Shown here piece after piece: positions 1 to 9,705 of a DNA stretch of 64,000 nt. The notes under the pieces are model-generated. The model ran no database searches and was not told where the DNA came from. It saw only the letters and a list, made by a program, of their open reading frames with translations. The DNA is from Obelidium mucronatum (lineage: Eukaryota > Chytridiomycota > Chytridiomycetes > Chytridiales > Chytriomycetaceae): NCBI GenBank assembly GCA_025765595.1, contig JAIVFH010000049.1:186001-250000 (forward strand). Direction: 5' to 3'. How positions within the stretch are numbered: position 1 is the stretch's first letter; the number at the start of each line of letters is the position of its first letter. Made by a program: the position numbers and the translations under genes.

Positions 1-898
1 CCAAAGTTTCCACTTCCAGTCTTCGATTTGAGTAATCCGGCTGCTTTTCTTTTTTCGTAGTCTTTCTTGACGACCTCTGTCACCGAAGTCCATCGAATCT
101 TTCTCTTCCCTTCCATAACTGTTTTATGCAGCTTTTCTGTTGGCCAATAAGTCCATCCTTTGGACATACAATACCCATACTGCAACATTTGGTATGATGG
201 AAAAGGGTCTCCCTTTTTTCCAGGCGCCACGACCGTGATGGTCTCAATCAAAAATTCAGGACGAGAGAGACAACGCCTTTCTCACCAAAAACTGCTCGCC
301 AGTCGCGTTTGACACATTTACTGCAAAGTTGATTGATTGTAACTGATGTCTCCAACAATATGGAAGGATTCTTGATTGATCGGCTTTGGTTCCAAAAGAA
401 CAAATGCGGTGAATTCCCTTATGTTTCTGTCCGTAGTAAACTCTTGCTGCACGTCACCACTTCCAATGAGCCCAATTTGTATCTTGCCCCAGTCCATAAT
501 TTGAAAGAATTCCGTGCGGAATAGATCCAAGATATAGATGGGAAGGAATTCAATCTTTTGGCGTAAAAAGGCAATGATTTCCTGAAGGTCGCTGTTTCTG
601 TCGAATACAAAAAGACGTTTGGAGAACTTGTAAGAAGTCAGAAAAACAAGGTCGCTTCCTAATAGCTAATCTTACCGAAGGGATAAAGCGTTTCACGTGA
701 ACGCGCAGACAAGACTCGTGAAGTCGCGATTGGACACCAACAATCAGATTCTCCAAACCCAAAAGGAGCTGTGGCCAAACTGTAAAACACCACGAAGAGA
801 GATATCAAAGGGATTCTGGAGATGCGCAGTCCACAAGCACAACTTCAACTGATTTGGGGTGTTTCTTCTTGAGGTCATCAAATCTTTCGAACCTGTGC
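1..898 (-). pseudogene. Left (3') half of a degenerate gene cut by the chromovirus
   Basis: Minus-strand coding stretches continue across the retrotransposon site but change frame and carry stops. Positions 1 to about 250 encode a basic segment open to the window edge (VVAPGKKGDPFPSYQ, later WTYWPTEKLHKTV). Positions 318-600 encode a block with DWGKIQIGLIGSGDVQQ. Positions 690-898 encode a block ending VHVKRFIPS, followed by a GTAAG donor-like site. An in-frame TGA near 811 interrupts the reading frame that enters from the insertion site. I do not recognise the family. Mixed frames plus the stop suggest a decayed gene, but unplaced introns or base errors could explain some breaks. Confidence 0.4.
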
Positions 899-1196
899 TG
901 TTAGAGCTCAATTTCTCAGTTCTCGAAAACATAACAACTCATCTTCACTCACCTTCCACAATTGTTTACTCCATCATTTCGATTCATATTTACTCCCGAA
1001 ACGGCTATAAAAAGAAAGCCTTTCCCTTTAGTTGTTCATTAGTTGAAATACAGTCAGTGTTAAAACCTATAACTTTAAACTACACCTTCCTTTCACTTCA
1101 TCTTTGGTCAAGCAGTTTGAATCCTTTTCACTGAACCAAGTCGAAGGTAAGGCTTTGTCCTTCCTTCCTGGCCTTCATGCCATTTGGGTTCTAACA
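899..1196 (+). repeat. 5' LTR
   Basis: This 298-bp LTR has TGTTAG/CTAACA ends. It contains a TATA box at 1006-1012. It differs from the 3' LTR by two substitutions, in the ACTACACC/ACTTCACC and AAGGTAAGG/AAGGAAAGG segments. Confidence 0.96.
1006..1051 (+). promoter_or_regulatory. LTR promoter: TATA box and predicted transcript 5' end (self-primer)
   Basis: TATAAAA at 1006-1012 lies 35 bp upstream of AGTTGAAATAC at 1041-1051. That 11-mer is the exact reverse complement of the 11 nt at 1199-1209 just after the LTR. The spacing fits transcription starting at 1041, so the RNA 5' end would be able to fold back and prime reverse transcription, as established for Tf1/sushi-type elements. The start site is inferred, not observed. 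Confidence 0.7.
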
Positions 1197-1198
1197 TA

Positions 1199-1209
1199 GT
1201 ATTTCAACT
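1199..1209 (+). other. Primer-binding site complementary to the element's own RNA 5' end
   Basis: GTATTTCAACT begins two bases after the 5' LTR end. It is perfectly complementary to 1041-1051 in the LTR, and complementarity stops at exactly 11 nt on both sides. There is no TGG start typical of a tRNA-primed site. This matches the 11-nt self-priming geometry known from Tf1. Confidence 0.72.
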
Positions 1210-1323
1210 CTAAGACAACTGCTATGACTATCACACACTCTCCACGTACACCGCCTTCCACGATGAATCCTCCGGATACTGCGCGCACTGCCGTTTCGGA
1301 AAACGTTAATAATCCTGAAGACG

Positions 1324-2292
1324 ATGACGAGTTTGCTGTTGAAACAGTTAACACTCCATCAAAGCGACCTACAGCTCCAGTCCGACGTCAACGACATCTT
1401 AGCCATACTGGATACTCTTGTCGATCGAATTGCCTCGCTCGAATCGCGTGATAAACCCAAAGTTAATCCTGTCGAACCTGTCAAATCTGTCAATATTGTT
1501 GAACCTGATGAAACACTGTCTCCAACGTCGAAAGTTAATCTGAAAGTCAATAAGCCGAAGCCATTCTCTGGAAATCGAGCCGAAGCTGAAGACTTTGTCT
1601 TCCAGTGCCAATTGAACTTCGACGCCAACCCCAGTGCCTTCCTCTCTGTTGGGTTCAAGGTCACCTTTTTCTCTTCTTACCTTGCTGATTCCGCTCTCAA
1701 GTGGTACCGCAATACTGTTGTCAAGAAAGGGCTCAAGTTCCACGCCTATGAAGAATTGGTTGAACTATTCCTTGCTGCATATGGTAAAGACGATTCTATT
1801 GCCGAATCAAAAGCCAATAATAGTCTGGCGACGCTCCATCAAACCAAGTCTTGCCAAGAATATTCGAATCGTTTTCTTGAACTCGTTGTTCAAACTGGGC
1901 ATAGCGAATATTCCCAGATGGTTATGTACAAACAAGGTCTCAAGGTTGACATCCTCAAGTACCTTCTGACTCTCCAACGCGAACCTGCTGATCTTTCAGA
2001 GCTCATGCGAATCTGCATCACTTACGATGACAAGATGTTTGCCCTCTCCAAGGATCCAAAACGTTCCAATCCTTCTCCTTCAACTCCTCACGCTCCACAA
2101 GCCGCTGTTGCTGCCGCTGAAATCCACCCCGCCAAGACTCTATCACCTGAGGAACGCAAGCGTCGTCGTGACGACAATCTCTGTGGTTACTGTGGCGAAG
2201 CCAAATGCGACGGTGCTGGCTATGGAAACCTTGCCAAGTGTGCCAAGTTGATTTCAAAAAATCAGCGTCGCGCTCAGGAGAAGAGCGCTTAA
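1324..2292 (+). CDS. gag: Retrotransposon Gag
   Basis: This 322-aa ORF shows the Ty3/gypsy Gag capsid pattern (segments AEDFVFQCQLNF and ALKWYRNTVV) and a basic C-terminus with a Cys-rich knuckle-like segment starting CGYCGEAKC near residue 285. The knuckle is not a canonical CX2CX4HX4C. The first ATG after the leader is 1224, in another frame (75 codons, shared with pol). Either translation starts at 1324 or a shift near 1350-1450 separates a short N-terminal piece. The Gag end overlaps pol (2205-2292), with pol in the -1 frame. Confidence 0.8.
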   Translation: MTSLLLKQLTLHQSDLQLQSDVNDILAILDTLVDRIASLESRDKPKVNPVEPVKSVNIVEPDETLSPTSKVNLKVNKPKPFSGNRAEAEDFVFQCQLNFDANPSAFLSVGFKVTFFSSYLADSALKWYRNTVVKKGLKFHAYEELVELFLAAYGKDDSIAESKANNSLATLHQTKSCQEYSNRFLELVVQTGHSEYSQMVMYKQGLKVDILKYLLTLQREPADLSELMRICITYDDKMFALSKDPKRSNPSPSTPHAPQAAVAAAEIHPAKTLSPEERKRRRDDNLCGYCGEAKCDGAGYGNLAKCAKLISKNQRRAQEKSA

Positions 2293-4847
2293 ACGCGTCT
2301 ACTACTGCTTTTACGGTCTCTTCGGTTTCGGATACTCGTATCATGTTGCCTTGCACGGTAACTGGTTGGGGTATTCCGATTTTTTCTTCTGTATTTGTGG
2401 ACAATGGTGCAACAGTTTTCGCACTGATGTCTGAAGATTTCGCTCTTCAGAATAAAGTACCCCTTGTCAATTCTCCCACAAAGTACAGAGTTTCTCTTGC
2501 TAATGGTCGTTTTTCGCAACTGATCATGAAGCAGACTATTCCGTTAGGTATTTCCATTGGTGTCCACTCGGAAACTGTAACCTTTCTTATTGCCGAAATC
2601 TTCTGTCCAATGCTATTGGGTCTTCCGTGGCTACGCAAGCACAACCCTTCAATCAATTGGCGCAAACTATCAGTCGATTTCTGGACTTCCTCCACCCTGG
2701 ACATCAACAATCCTTTAACGGTTGCCAGCGTTGCTTTTGAACGCGTATTGCCTTATACTCCGATTTTTAATCCTCCAACTTGTAGTGTTGCAAGCCTGCA
2801 ACATACATTTCCGCTGTCCCCTGATTGTAACCTCAAGAGTCAGCCAACCGCCGAATCTGCACCGGACATTTCCCTGCTTAATGCTCCCGAATTCTTCAAG
2901 CTTGTGCAAGAAGAAGGGCTACCGATCTTTGCAGGCCGAATGGATATCCGTCCTCCAGATCCTCTTGTCGACGATTCCTCTACGGTGTCAATTTCAGCAG
3001 TGCTAGACCAGAAGTCTTACCAGGATTCCGCTATTCCTGTAGACGAACGCGGTGTTCCGCTACTCTACGCAAAGTATTCCTCTCTGTTTACTTTGAAAAC
3101 TGAGCCGCCTCGGTCTCTACCGCCTCATCGCGAATATGACTTGCCTATCGAGTTTATTACCCAAGATGACGGTTCTGCGGTTCCTCTACCCCCAGCTGGC
3201 AAGATCTACCCCTTGAGTCCAGCTGAAGAAAAGGTACTTTCTGACTACCTTACCATGGCTCTGGAACGCGAATGGATTTCTGAGTCCAAGTCCCCAGTAG
3301 CTGCTCCCTGTTTCTTTGTCAAGAAACCCAACGGTGGTTTTCGTTTGTGCATTGATTACCGCGCTCTCAACGAAATCACGGTGAAGAACAAGTACCCATT
3401 GCCTTTATTGGCGGATTTAGCCCCCAAGCTTTCCAAGGCAAACTTCTTCACGCATCTTGACCTCCCTGACGCGTACCATCTCCTCCGAATTCGCTCTGGA
3501 GACGAATGGAAGACTGCATTCCGATGCAAGTTTGGACATTTCGAGTACAACGTCGTTTCTTTTGGTCTTTCCAATGCCCCTGCCGCTTTCCAACATTTCA
3601 TGAACGATATTCTCAAGGAATTCCTGGGTATTTCCGTGGTTGTCTACCTTGATGATATTCTAATCTTCAGTGAGGATGAAAGTTCACACCAACGTCACGT
3701 TGAAGCTGTACTGCAACGCTTATTGGACTACAACTTACAAGTCAATCCCGTTAAGTGCTCCTTCCATACCGACCACACGGAATTTCTAGGTTGTATTTTT
3801 TCACGCCAAGGCGTCAGCATGGATCCTGCAAAGGTGAAAGCTGTTACTGAATGGCCTGTTCCTACTTCTCTCAAAGAAGTTCAGTCCTTCCTTGGTTTTG
3901 CGAATTTCTACCGGCAGTTTATCTGCAACTATTCTGAACTGTCGCTTCCTCTGACCGCGTTGTCCAGAAAAGATGCAGCAACTAAATCCTTCCAACTCAC
4001 CCTGCAAGCCTTGTCCGCTTTCGAAACCCTCAAGGAAATGTTTTCTACCGCTCCTATTCTCGGAAATTTTGATCCTCTCCAGACGGTCTATGTCGAAACG
4101 GACTGCTCAGATTTCGCTCTGGGTTCAGTTATCTCTCAATATGGCGACGATGGAGACTTACACCCAATCGCTTTCCATTCCCGTAAGCTGGCCACTGCTG
4201 AGGTGAACTACGATACCCACGATAAGGAATTACTAGCTATTGTCGATACTTTCGACAATTGGCGACAGTTTCTTGTTTCCGCTGATTCCAATGATCCTTT
4301 GATCGTATTCTCTGACCACGAACGCCTTCGGACCTTTACAACGACGCAAACGCTAACTCGGCGTCAGTATCGTTGGATGGTTAAACTCTCCGAGTATTCC
4401 TTCCGCATTTACCACCGCTCGGGTCGTCTATCCGGCAAGCCTGATGCCCTGTCGCGTTGCGCTGACTTCCATATCAAAACCGGTGACGAATTGCATAAGG
4501 AAAACTACTTACAACTTTTCCAACGTGTAGAAATTGATGGACTGTCCATTGTAGGTTTAGACCCCCAGTGGATCCGTCGAATTGAACACGCTACTACCGA
4601 CTCTCCGCTTCTACAAAAGTTCAAGGATGGGAAACTGGATTCTTCCCTTTTCTCCTACGACGATAATCTGCTCCTCTACAAGGACTTGATTGTTCTACCC
4701 TCTGAACCACTACAGATTGAAGTGTTTAAAACACATCATTCTTCCGCTCTTTCCGGCCATTTTGGTACTGCCAAAACGATGGAACTCATCTCTCGAGACT
4801 ATTGGTTTCCACGCATGAAACGCACTATCCAGCCTTTTTGTCTCTAG
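2205..4847 (+). CDS. pol: Pol, first part: protease, reverse transcriptase, RNase H, integrase zinc-finger start
   Basis: This 880-aa ORF lies in the -1 frame relative to gag. Near residue 67 the protease motif reads VDNGATVFAL, with DNGA in place of the commoner DSGA. RT spans roughly residues 330-560 and has DYRALNEITVKNKYPLP and the catalytic YLDD. RNase H follows, with VETDCSDFALGSVISQ. The integrase H2C2 finger begins near the end with its two histidines, but the ORF stops before the CxxC pair. A run of five T at 4835-4839 marks the break; the CDDC cysteines are in the next frame immediately downstream. Confidence 0.93.
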   Translation: MRRCWLWKPCQVCQVDFKKSASRSGEERLNASTTAFTVSSVSDTRIMLPCTVTGWGIPIFSSVFVDNGATVFALMSEDFALQNKVPLVNSPTKYRVSLANGRFSQLIMKQTIPLGISIGVHSETVTFLIAEIFCPMLLGLPWLRKHNPSINWRKLSVDFWTSSTLDINNPLTVASVAFERVLPYTPIFNPPTCSVASLQHTFPLSPDCNLKSQPTAESAPDISLLNAPEFFKLVQEEGLPIFAGRMDIRPPDPLVDDSSTVSISAVLDQKSYQDSAIPVDERGVPLLYAKYSSLFTLKTEPPRSLPPHREYDLPIEFITQDDGSAVPLPPAGKIYPLSPAEEKVLSDYLTMALEREWISESKSPVAAPCFFVKKPNGGFRLCIDYRALNEITVKNKYPLPLLADLAPKLSKANFFTHLDLPDAYHLLRIRSGDEWKTAFRCKFGHFEYNVVSFGLSNAPAAFQHFMNDILKEFLGISVVVYLDDILIFSEDESSHQRHVEAVLQRLLDYNLQVNPVKCSFHTDHTEFLGCIFSRQGVSMDPAKVKAVTEWPVPTSLKEVQSFLGFANFYRQFICNYSELSLPLTALSRKDAATKSFQLTLQALSAFETLKEMFSTAPILGNFDPLQTVYVETDCSDFALGSVISQYGDDGDLHPIAFHSRKLATAEVNYDTHDKELLAIVDTFDNWRQFLVSADSNDPLIVFSDHERLRTFTTTQTLTRRQYRWMVKLSEYSFRIYHRSGRLSGKPDALSRCADFHIKTGDELHKENYLQLFQRVEIDGLSIVGLDPQWIRRIEHATTDSPLLQKFKDGKLDSSLFSYDDNLLLYKDLIVLPSEPLQIEVFKTHHSSALSGHFGTAKTMELISRDYWFPRMKRTIQPFCL

Positions 4848-6048
4848 TTGCGACGATTGCCGCCGCGCCAAGCCCTCTCGACACGCTCCTTTCGGTCTAT
4901 TGAACCCGCTCCCAGTTCCTTCTGAGCGTTGGTTGGATATTTCTGCCGATTGGATTACTTCTCTACCTCTCTCCAACGGTTTCGATACTATCCTGGTTTT
5001 CAAGGACAGACTTTCGAAACAATGCCATTTCGTTCCCTGTCACGCTACTGATACCGCTGAAGACACTGCTGAACACTACTGTGTTGAAGTTGTTCGGCAT
5101 CATGGGATTTCGCGTTCCATTGTCTCCGATCGCGATCCAAAATTTACTTCTTCCTTCTGGAAGCGTTTCACGGAACTCTGTCAAATCAAGCTCAATCTCT
5201 CCACGGCTTTTCACCCTCAGACAGATGGTTCTACTGAAGTTGTTAATCAAGTCATTGAACAGTACCTGCGAATTTATTGCAATTATCAACAAGACAATTG
5301 GGCCTCGCTTCTTTGGCTCTGCGAGTTCGCTTATAACAACTCCAAGAACTCTTCCACTGATATGACTCCGTTTTTTGCCAATACGGGCCATCACCCGCTC
5401 TTCAACACCAAGCTGATTCGAGCTTCTACTGTTTTCTCCGCTGAAACCCGTGTAAAAGAGCTTTCCAGTATTTTACTCGACCTTCAAGCCTCTCTTGCGC
5501 GTGCTCAAGCCTCATATTCCGAATACGCGAATGCTCACCGTTCTCCTGCTCCGGATTTTCAAATTGGCGACTCTGTTTTCCTTGATGGTCGCAACATCAA
5601 TACTGCTCGTCCCTCAAAGAAGTTGGAAAACAAGAATCTTGGTCCTTTCAAGATAATTGAAAAGATTAGTTCCGTTGCTTTCAAGCTCAAGCTCCCATCT
5701 ACTATGAAAATTCACCCAACATTCCACGTCAGCCTTCTGATTCCAAAACCCAAGAACGCTGTCACAGCTCTCACTACTCCACCACCTCCACCTCCTGTCG
5801 TCGTCGATGGTGAACTCACCTTCATTGTTCACGAGATTCTCGATTCCCGCGTCTTTCGAAACCGCCTTCAATACCTTGTTTCCTGGGCTGGTTACGACGC
5901 CTCCGAGAACTCTTGGGAACCTGCTGCCGACCTGCTGTCCAACAATGGCGACAATGTTCCTGATTTAATTCGGGAATTCCATGTAAAATATCCAGAAAAA
6001 CCCGACAAAGTTATTCCAAAAGTTCAACGGCTCGTTCCGCTTCGCTAA
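4837..6048 (+). CDS. pol: Pol, second part: integrase core and chromodomain
   Basis: This is the continuation of integrase after the 4835-4839 break; the longest ATG-started ORF is 4900-6048. The H2C2 cysteines (CDDC) come first. The DDE catalytic triad follows: first Asp in DWITSL, second in IVSDRDPKF, Glu within HPQTDGSTEVVNQ. After a GPF/Y-like segment (LGPFKIIEKI) there is a C-terminal chromodomain (FIVHEILDSR, then YLVSWAGYDASENSWEP), which in chromoviruses directs integration to marked chromatin. The stop overlaps the polypurine tract. Confidence 0.92.
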   Translation, partial: FVSSCDDCRRAKPSRHAPFGLLNPLPVPSERWLDISADWITSLPLSNGFDTILVFKDRLSKQCHFVPCHATDTAEDTAEHYCVEVVRHHGISRSIVSDRDPKFTSSFWKRFTELCQIKLNLSTAFHPQTDGSTEVVNQVIEQYLRIYCNYQQDNWASLLWLCEFAYNNSKNSSTDMTPFFANTGHHPLFNTKLIRASTVFSAETRVKELSSILLDLQASLARAQASYSEYANAHRSPAPDFQIGDSVFLDGRNINTARPSKKLENKNLGPFKIIEKISSVAFKLKLPSTMKIHPTFHVSLLIPKPKNAVTALTTPPPPPPVVVDGELTFIVHEILDSRVFRNRLQYLVSWAGYDASENSWEPAADLLSNNGDNVPDLIREFHVKYPEKPDKVIPKVQRLVPLR

Positions 6049-6060
6049 AGGGGGAGATGA
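6047..6060 (+). other. Polypurine tract
   Basis: AAAGGGGGAGATGA lies directly before the 3' LTR and overlaps the last bases of the pol stop codon. This is the expected plus-strand primer position. Confidence 0.85.
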
Positions 6061-6358
6061 TGTTAGAGCTCAATTTCTCAGTTCTCGAAAACATAACAAC
6101 TCATCTTCACTCACCTTCCACAATTGTTTACTCCATCATTTCGATTCATATTTACTCCCGAAACGGCTATAAAAAGAAAGCCTTTCCCTTTAGTTGTTCA
6201 TTAGTTGAAATACAGTCAGTGTTAAAACCTATAACTTTAAACTTCACCTTCCTTTCACTTCATCTTTGGTCAAGCAGTTTGAATCCTTTTCACTGAACCA
6301 AGTCGAAGGAAAGGCTTTGTCCTTCCTTCCTGGCCTTCATGCCATTTGGGTTCTAACA
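6061..6358 (+). repeat. 3' LTR
   Basis: The 298-bp copy of the 5' LTR has the same ends. It is followed by TGTGC (6359-6363), matching the pentamer before the 5' LTR. Confidence 0.96.
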
Positions 6359-6363
6359 TGTGC

Positions 6364-6741
6364 TCTGTTGCGTTTGAAAACAGGACCAAAGACTCAATAA
6401 TAAAGAGACCATATTCGCAAGGAATCCAACGCCTTCTTCAAGCAAAGAACCTTCAGAGTTTGGTTTGTGGTACTAGTCTTCAGGATAGTCAGGCAGTCCG
6501 TCTGAGAGTCCCAACCGTCGAACAGTTTCAATGTGGTGCTGATCCCACAGACGTGGATTGTGTGGGAGGCCTTCTCTCTCAGGGTGTATATCATATCGTC
6601 AATATCTGAGGCTCGTGGTGTGATGCCGCAAAGGGAGCTCAACAACGAACCGCAAACAGATGGTTTCTTCTCAAATAAAAAAAAAACCTCAGTCACAAGT
6701 ACACAAGAGTTCGAAATGGCTTCTATCGTCAAGAGCCTCAT
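6364..6741 (-). pseudogene. Right (5') half of the degenerate gene cut by the chromovirus
   Basis: A 115-codon minus-strand ORF (6394-6741, with ASDIDDMIYTLREKASH and DGWDSQTDCLTIL) overlaps another frame that reads toward the insertion site (YGLFIIESLVLFSN). That second frame continues without a break into the left flank when one TGTGC copy is counted. The element therefore landed in a once-continuous ORF. The family was not recognised. Its 5' end overlaps the start of the MAPEG gene on the other strand. Confidence 0.4.
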
Positions 6742-7842
6742 TCCAATTGCTGCTGGAGTCTATGGTATGCCTCTTTTATTCTTGGTGTATTTTAACCAGT
6801 CCGAGTCCTGACTCTTGGGCAGTCGCAACAAAGGTACACAGTCTTCTCACAACACCGACAAGTCCTCATATGAGAAACACCCCACTGGCCAACACTTCTC
6901 CTTCTCGATATCCACTGGATATCCAAGTCGTTTCGATGGATGCGCCAAGCAAAAGCAGCTCTGCCAACTCCAAACACGATGCCGATGGTGCCACCAACAT
7001 GATATTCTCGAAAAAGCAATGCACCGACACTGTCCCCACTGAAATGCAATCTAAACCGGAAACAACTGCAGTCACTGTTCCCGACGTGTTTGACCCTTCA
7101 TCGGTGTACGCGTTTTCATTGACGCCATTATCTCTATAAAACCGAGATTATTTAAAGCCTCATTTAATAAATAAAAATGCAAATATTATGTTCTGTGCAT
7201 CGTACGATCGCTTTGTGTATTTCGAATTATCCTGATTTTTCCGTGGTTGTTGGAACTTGTACCATTTAAATTAGAAAAAAAAAAAAAAAAAACTCTTGAC
7301 GAAAATATCGTTAAGCAAACAATAATGCCTGTACCTCTGCCTGTCACTGGAGTTTGGAGCACCGCCTTTGTTGGGTTGGATGTTTTTTTTTATTGAACTG
7401 GCGCATCCACTGACTCGTTTCCAGTCTTGGAATTGTACTTCAAGCAAAAGTCATCCTCTACCGTCGTCAATTCAGAATCTCAATCGGAGACGGAACAAAG
7501 CAACTCGAAGCCTTTATTGCGGCCGACAAACCTGCAGCTGAAGTCTCAAAGTTCAAAGCCGCAATTGCACAACTTGCACTGAACATTCGAGTACACGCCA
7601 ACTATGCGGAAAATGTTCCTTTGGCGCTTTTTGTGATTGCAGTTGCTGAGTTGAATGGAATTGACCCGAGAGTCATACATGGCTTTTTGGCAGCGTTGTT
7701 TGTGGGACGTCTTGCCCACTGGTGGACTGTGTCGAATGTTAAAAAGAATGGAGCGGGGTTGGGGAGGGTTATCGGTGTGATGCTCACTGCGAATGTCACT
7801 CTCGCTGCGGCCCTTGCCTCTGCTTGGAAGATTCTTTTCTGA
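6716..7842 (+). CDS. MAPEG-family membrane protein
   Basis: The first exon encodes MASIVKSLIPIAAGVYG and ends at a GTATGC donor (6765). The last exon, from 7425, encodes LGIVLQAKVILYRRQ, a GDG segment, then IRVHANYAENVPLALFV and further hydrophobic helices to 7842. The R-x-H-A-N-x-x-E-x-x-P pattern and four hydrophobic segments are typical of MAPEG proteins, which include glutathione-dependent membrane enzymes. A direct splice does not keep phase; a small exon at 6794-6834 would. The roughly 660-bp gap also holds an open stretch ending at 7139, followed by polyA-like AATAAA. Exon structure is uncertain but the family is fairly clear. Confidence 0.6.
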
Positions 7843-8184
7843 TGATCTTTTGAATTAAAAGAAACACGTCTTATTTTTTTCAATGGCATCCAAGACTTGA
7901 AATGAAATTCTTCTTTGCGTTTATTAATATTTTTTTTTCATTTTTTTGGACGGCTTTTCCTTTTATTATTCTCTGGTATTCCAGGCCGACTATTTCAGAC
8001 CAGTGTCAAGTTCATCCATTTCACTTGCCCTCTGAGATCCTCTGTTGACGCAAACATCAACAAGAGGTCATGTGTCTGATGAGTTGGCATTAGATTTTTT
8101 CCCCAAGATGAAAATCTAGTTTCAGACTTCCTCTTGCTGTCACGGAATGGGAAGAAGAAGAAAAAAAAAACAGTTTCAGAACAT
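7843..8184. other. Intergenic, AT-rich
   Basis: This is 3' sequence of the MAPEG gene and the upstream region of the first LPMO-like gene. It contains T runs near 7930-7950 and an A run just before the start codon. I see no other feature. Confidence 0.5.
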
Positions 8185-9017
8185 ATGCAACCAATTCTTT
8201 TCCTCGCAGCCGTCTCTTCTGTTGCTGCCCATGGGATCATGTCATGGCCAATCATTCGTTCTCTTCCACAAGATCAACAGAACGGGTACACCTATGATAT
8301 GGGAGCCATCAACGTGTAAGAAAGACTTGGGAAAGATAAAAAACCCCGCCCCTTAAGTCCACTACTCATAAACTTTATCCTTGGTGCAAATAATATAATA
8401 GAAACCTTGGCCCACACCCATCAGGAGCCAAAGCGTGTAACTACCTCCCACCAGGCCCCGTATTCACCCAACCCTTAGCTCCCGGCACAGCGAAAATCGA
8501 TTACAACCTTATGAACGCCCACCAAGGCGGCTGCATCGTCTACATGTCCCGCGACAACCAAAAAACATGGAAAGTGATTGGTCAAGACAAAAAATGTGGC
8601 GTGTACGCAGAAGCGAAATCCAAGCAAGGCTCCATCACTGTTAAAATCCCTGCGGGTGAATACAAGGCCGTGATTCGGTGGTCGTATGTTGCCAAGAATG
8701 GTGGTCAGCCGCAAGAAGAAGCTTTTGGGTCTTGTGCTGATGTGATTGTTTCGGCGGTAAAGGGGAACAATAATCATAACAAGTACTTGCTGCTTTCGCA
8801 GGAGGAGAAAAGTCAACTTCCATTGGATTCTGCAAATTATTGGGATCAGAGTTGTAAAGTGGGTAGCAAGCAGTGTGGAGCCAATAAGAACTTTATAGCG
8901 CAGTGTATCTCGTTGGCGGCTTCTGGTGGATGGAAGGGGGGGTCGGGATACTACCAATACCAGTGCCCTATTGGTACATCGTGCAAGACTACTGGAACGA
9001 CGGCGGCCTGTTCTTAA
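8185..9017 (+). CDS. Secreted LPMO-like protein 1 (short form)
   Basis: Two exons (8185-8315, 8402-9017) encode 248 aa. A signal peptide (MQPILFLAAVSSVAA) would cleave to leave an N-terminal histidine (HGIMSWP), the hallmark copper-brace residue of lytic polysaccharide monooxygenases. A second candidate histidine is in NAHQGGC, followed by a Y-x-S-R-D and TWKVIG stretch like AA11/AA15-type proteins. After about residue 195 there is a CBM19-like Cys-rich block (CGANKNFIAQC ... CPIGTSC), suggesting chitin-type binding. It is a tandem paralogue of the gene at 9706. The AA family assignment is not certain. The start at 8185 is chosen because it begins the signal peptide. Confidence 0.75.
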
Positions 9018-9705
9018 ATCTGGCTTGACCTCCCATAATATTCCATTGCTCGCTTTGTTTTGCATAATAATACCATAAATCACATTCACTCATCTTTGTT
9101 ACTGTTCATGTGTCTGTCTGTTATTTCCTGCCATTTCGCTGTTTTGTGGGTCAGTTATGATAGACTTCCTAAAGAACAACGTACTCCCAAGTAATCGAGC
9201 ATTGAAACATACATTGACGCATGAGTTAATTGGCTGTATATAGCCCTAGCCCTTCATGAAAAATGGCTGTTAGTAATAGGCTTCCCGTAACAGCCATCAA
9301 TTGAAAGAGAAACCTCCCTGAAATCTTTCCGCATTATTATCAGTTTCTCGTTCCAAACAATTAGAAAGCCAACACTACAACTTTTTTGGACTTTCTCAAC
9401 ACTTCAGCTTTAACTGATCAGGTGACCATGTCAGCGTGATAACCAATGTGATCAGAAAATTTTCACTGCATCTCCAGACGTTTAACTCGTTGTACCGAGT
9501 CCAGGGAGGCATAACAAGAGCAGCGTGAAGTTGAAAACCGCTTAAATTACTTGGTACTCATCTCTTTCGCTGCTGGGGTGGCGGATGCCAACTCTTGTGA
9601 CCTCATCATCACGAGGGTACAAAAGCGATGCAATTGAAATTAAATCGGGTCTGAAAAAGGTATTAAAGAGCCACCAGTGTTCCCTTCCAAAAACCACTAT
9701 AGATA
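9018..9705. other. Intergenic between the LPMO-like paralogues
   Basis: This 688-bp stretch holds polyA-like sequence after the first gene and presumably the promoter of the second. I see no convincing ORF, tRNA or repeat. Confidence 0.5.

Larger units (their letters stand above)
899..6358 (+). mobile_element. Full-length Ty3/gypsy chromovirus (LTR retrotransposon)
   Basis: Two 298-bp direct repeats (899-1196 and 6061-6358) begin TGTTAG and end CTAACA. The 5-bp duplication TGTGC flanks the element at 894-898 and 6359-6363. Between the LTRs lie gag, then protease, reverse transcriptase, RNase H, integrase and a C-terminal chromodomain, the Ty3/gypsy chromovirus order. The LTRs differ at only two positions that I can see, so insertion was recent. 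Pol is interrupted by one shift in a T run at 4835-4839. Otherwise the element looks intact. It lies within a decayed minus-strand gene. Confidence 0.96.

Noticed and set aside
4835..4847. Programmed ribosomal frameshift in pol at the T run
   Set aside because: A shift inside the integrase zinc finger would be unusual, and similar single-base run problems occur in unrelated cellular genes in this window, so an indel or assembly error is the simpler reading.
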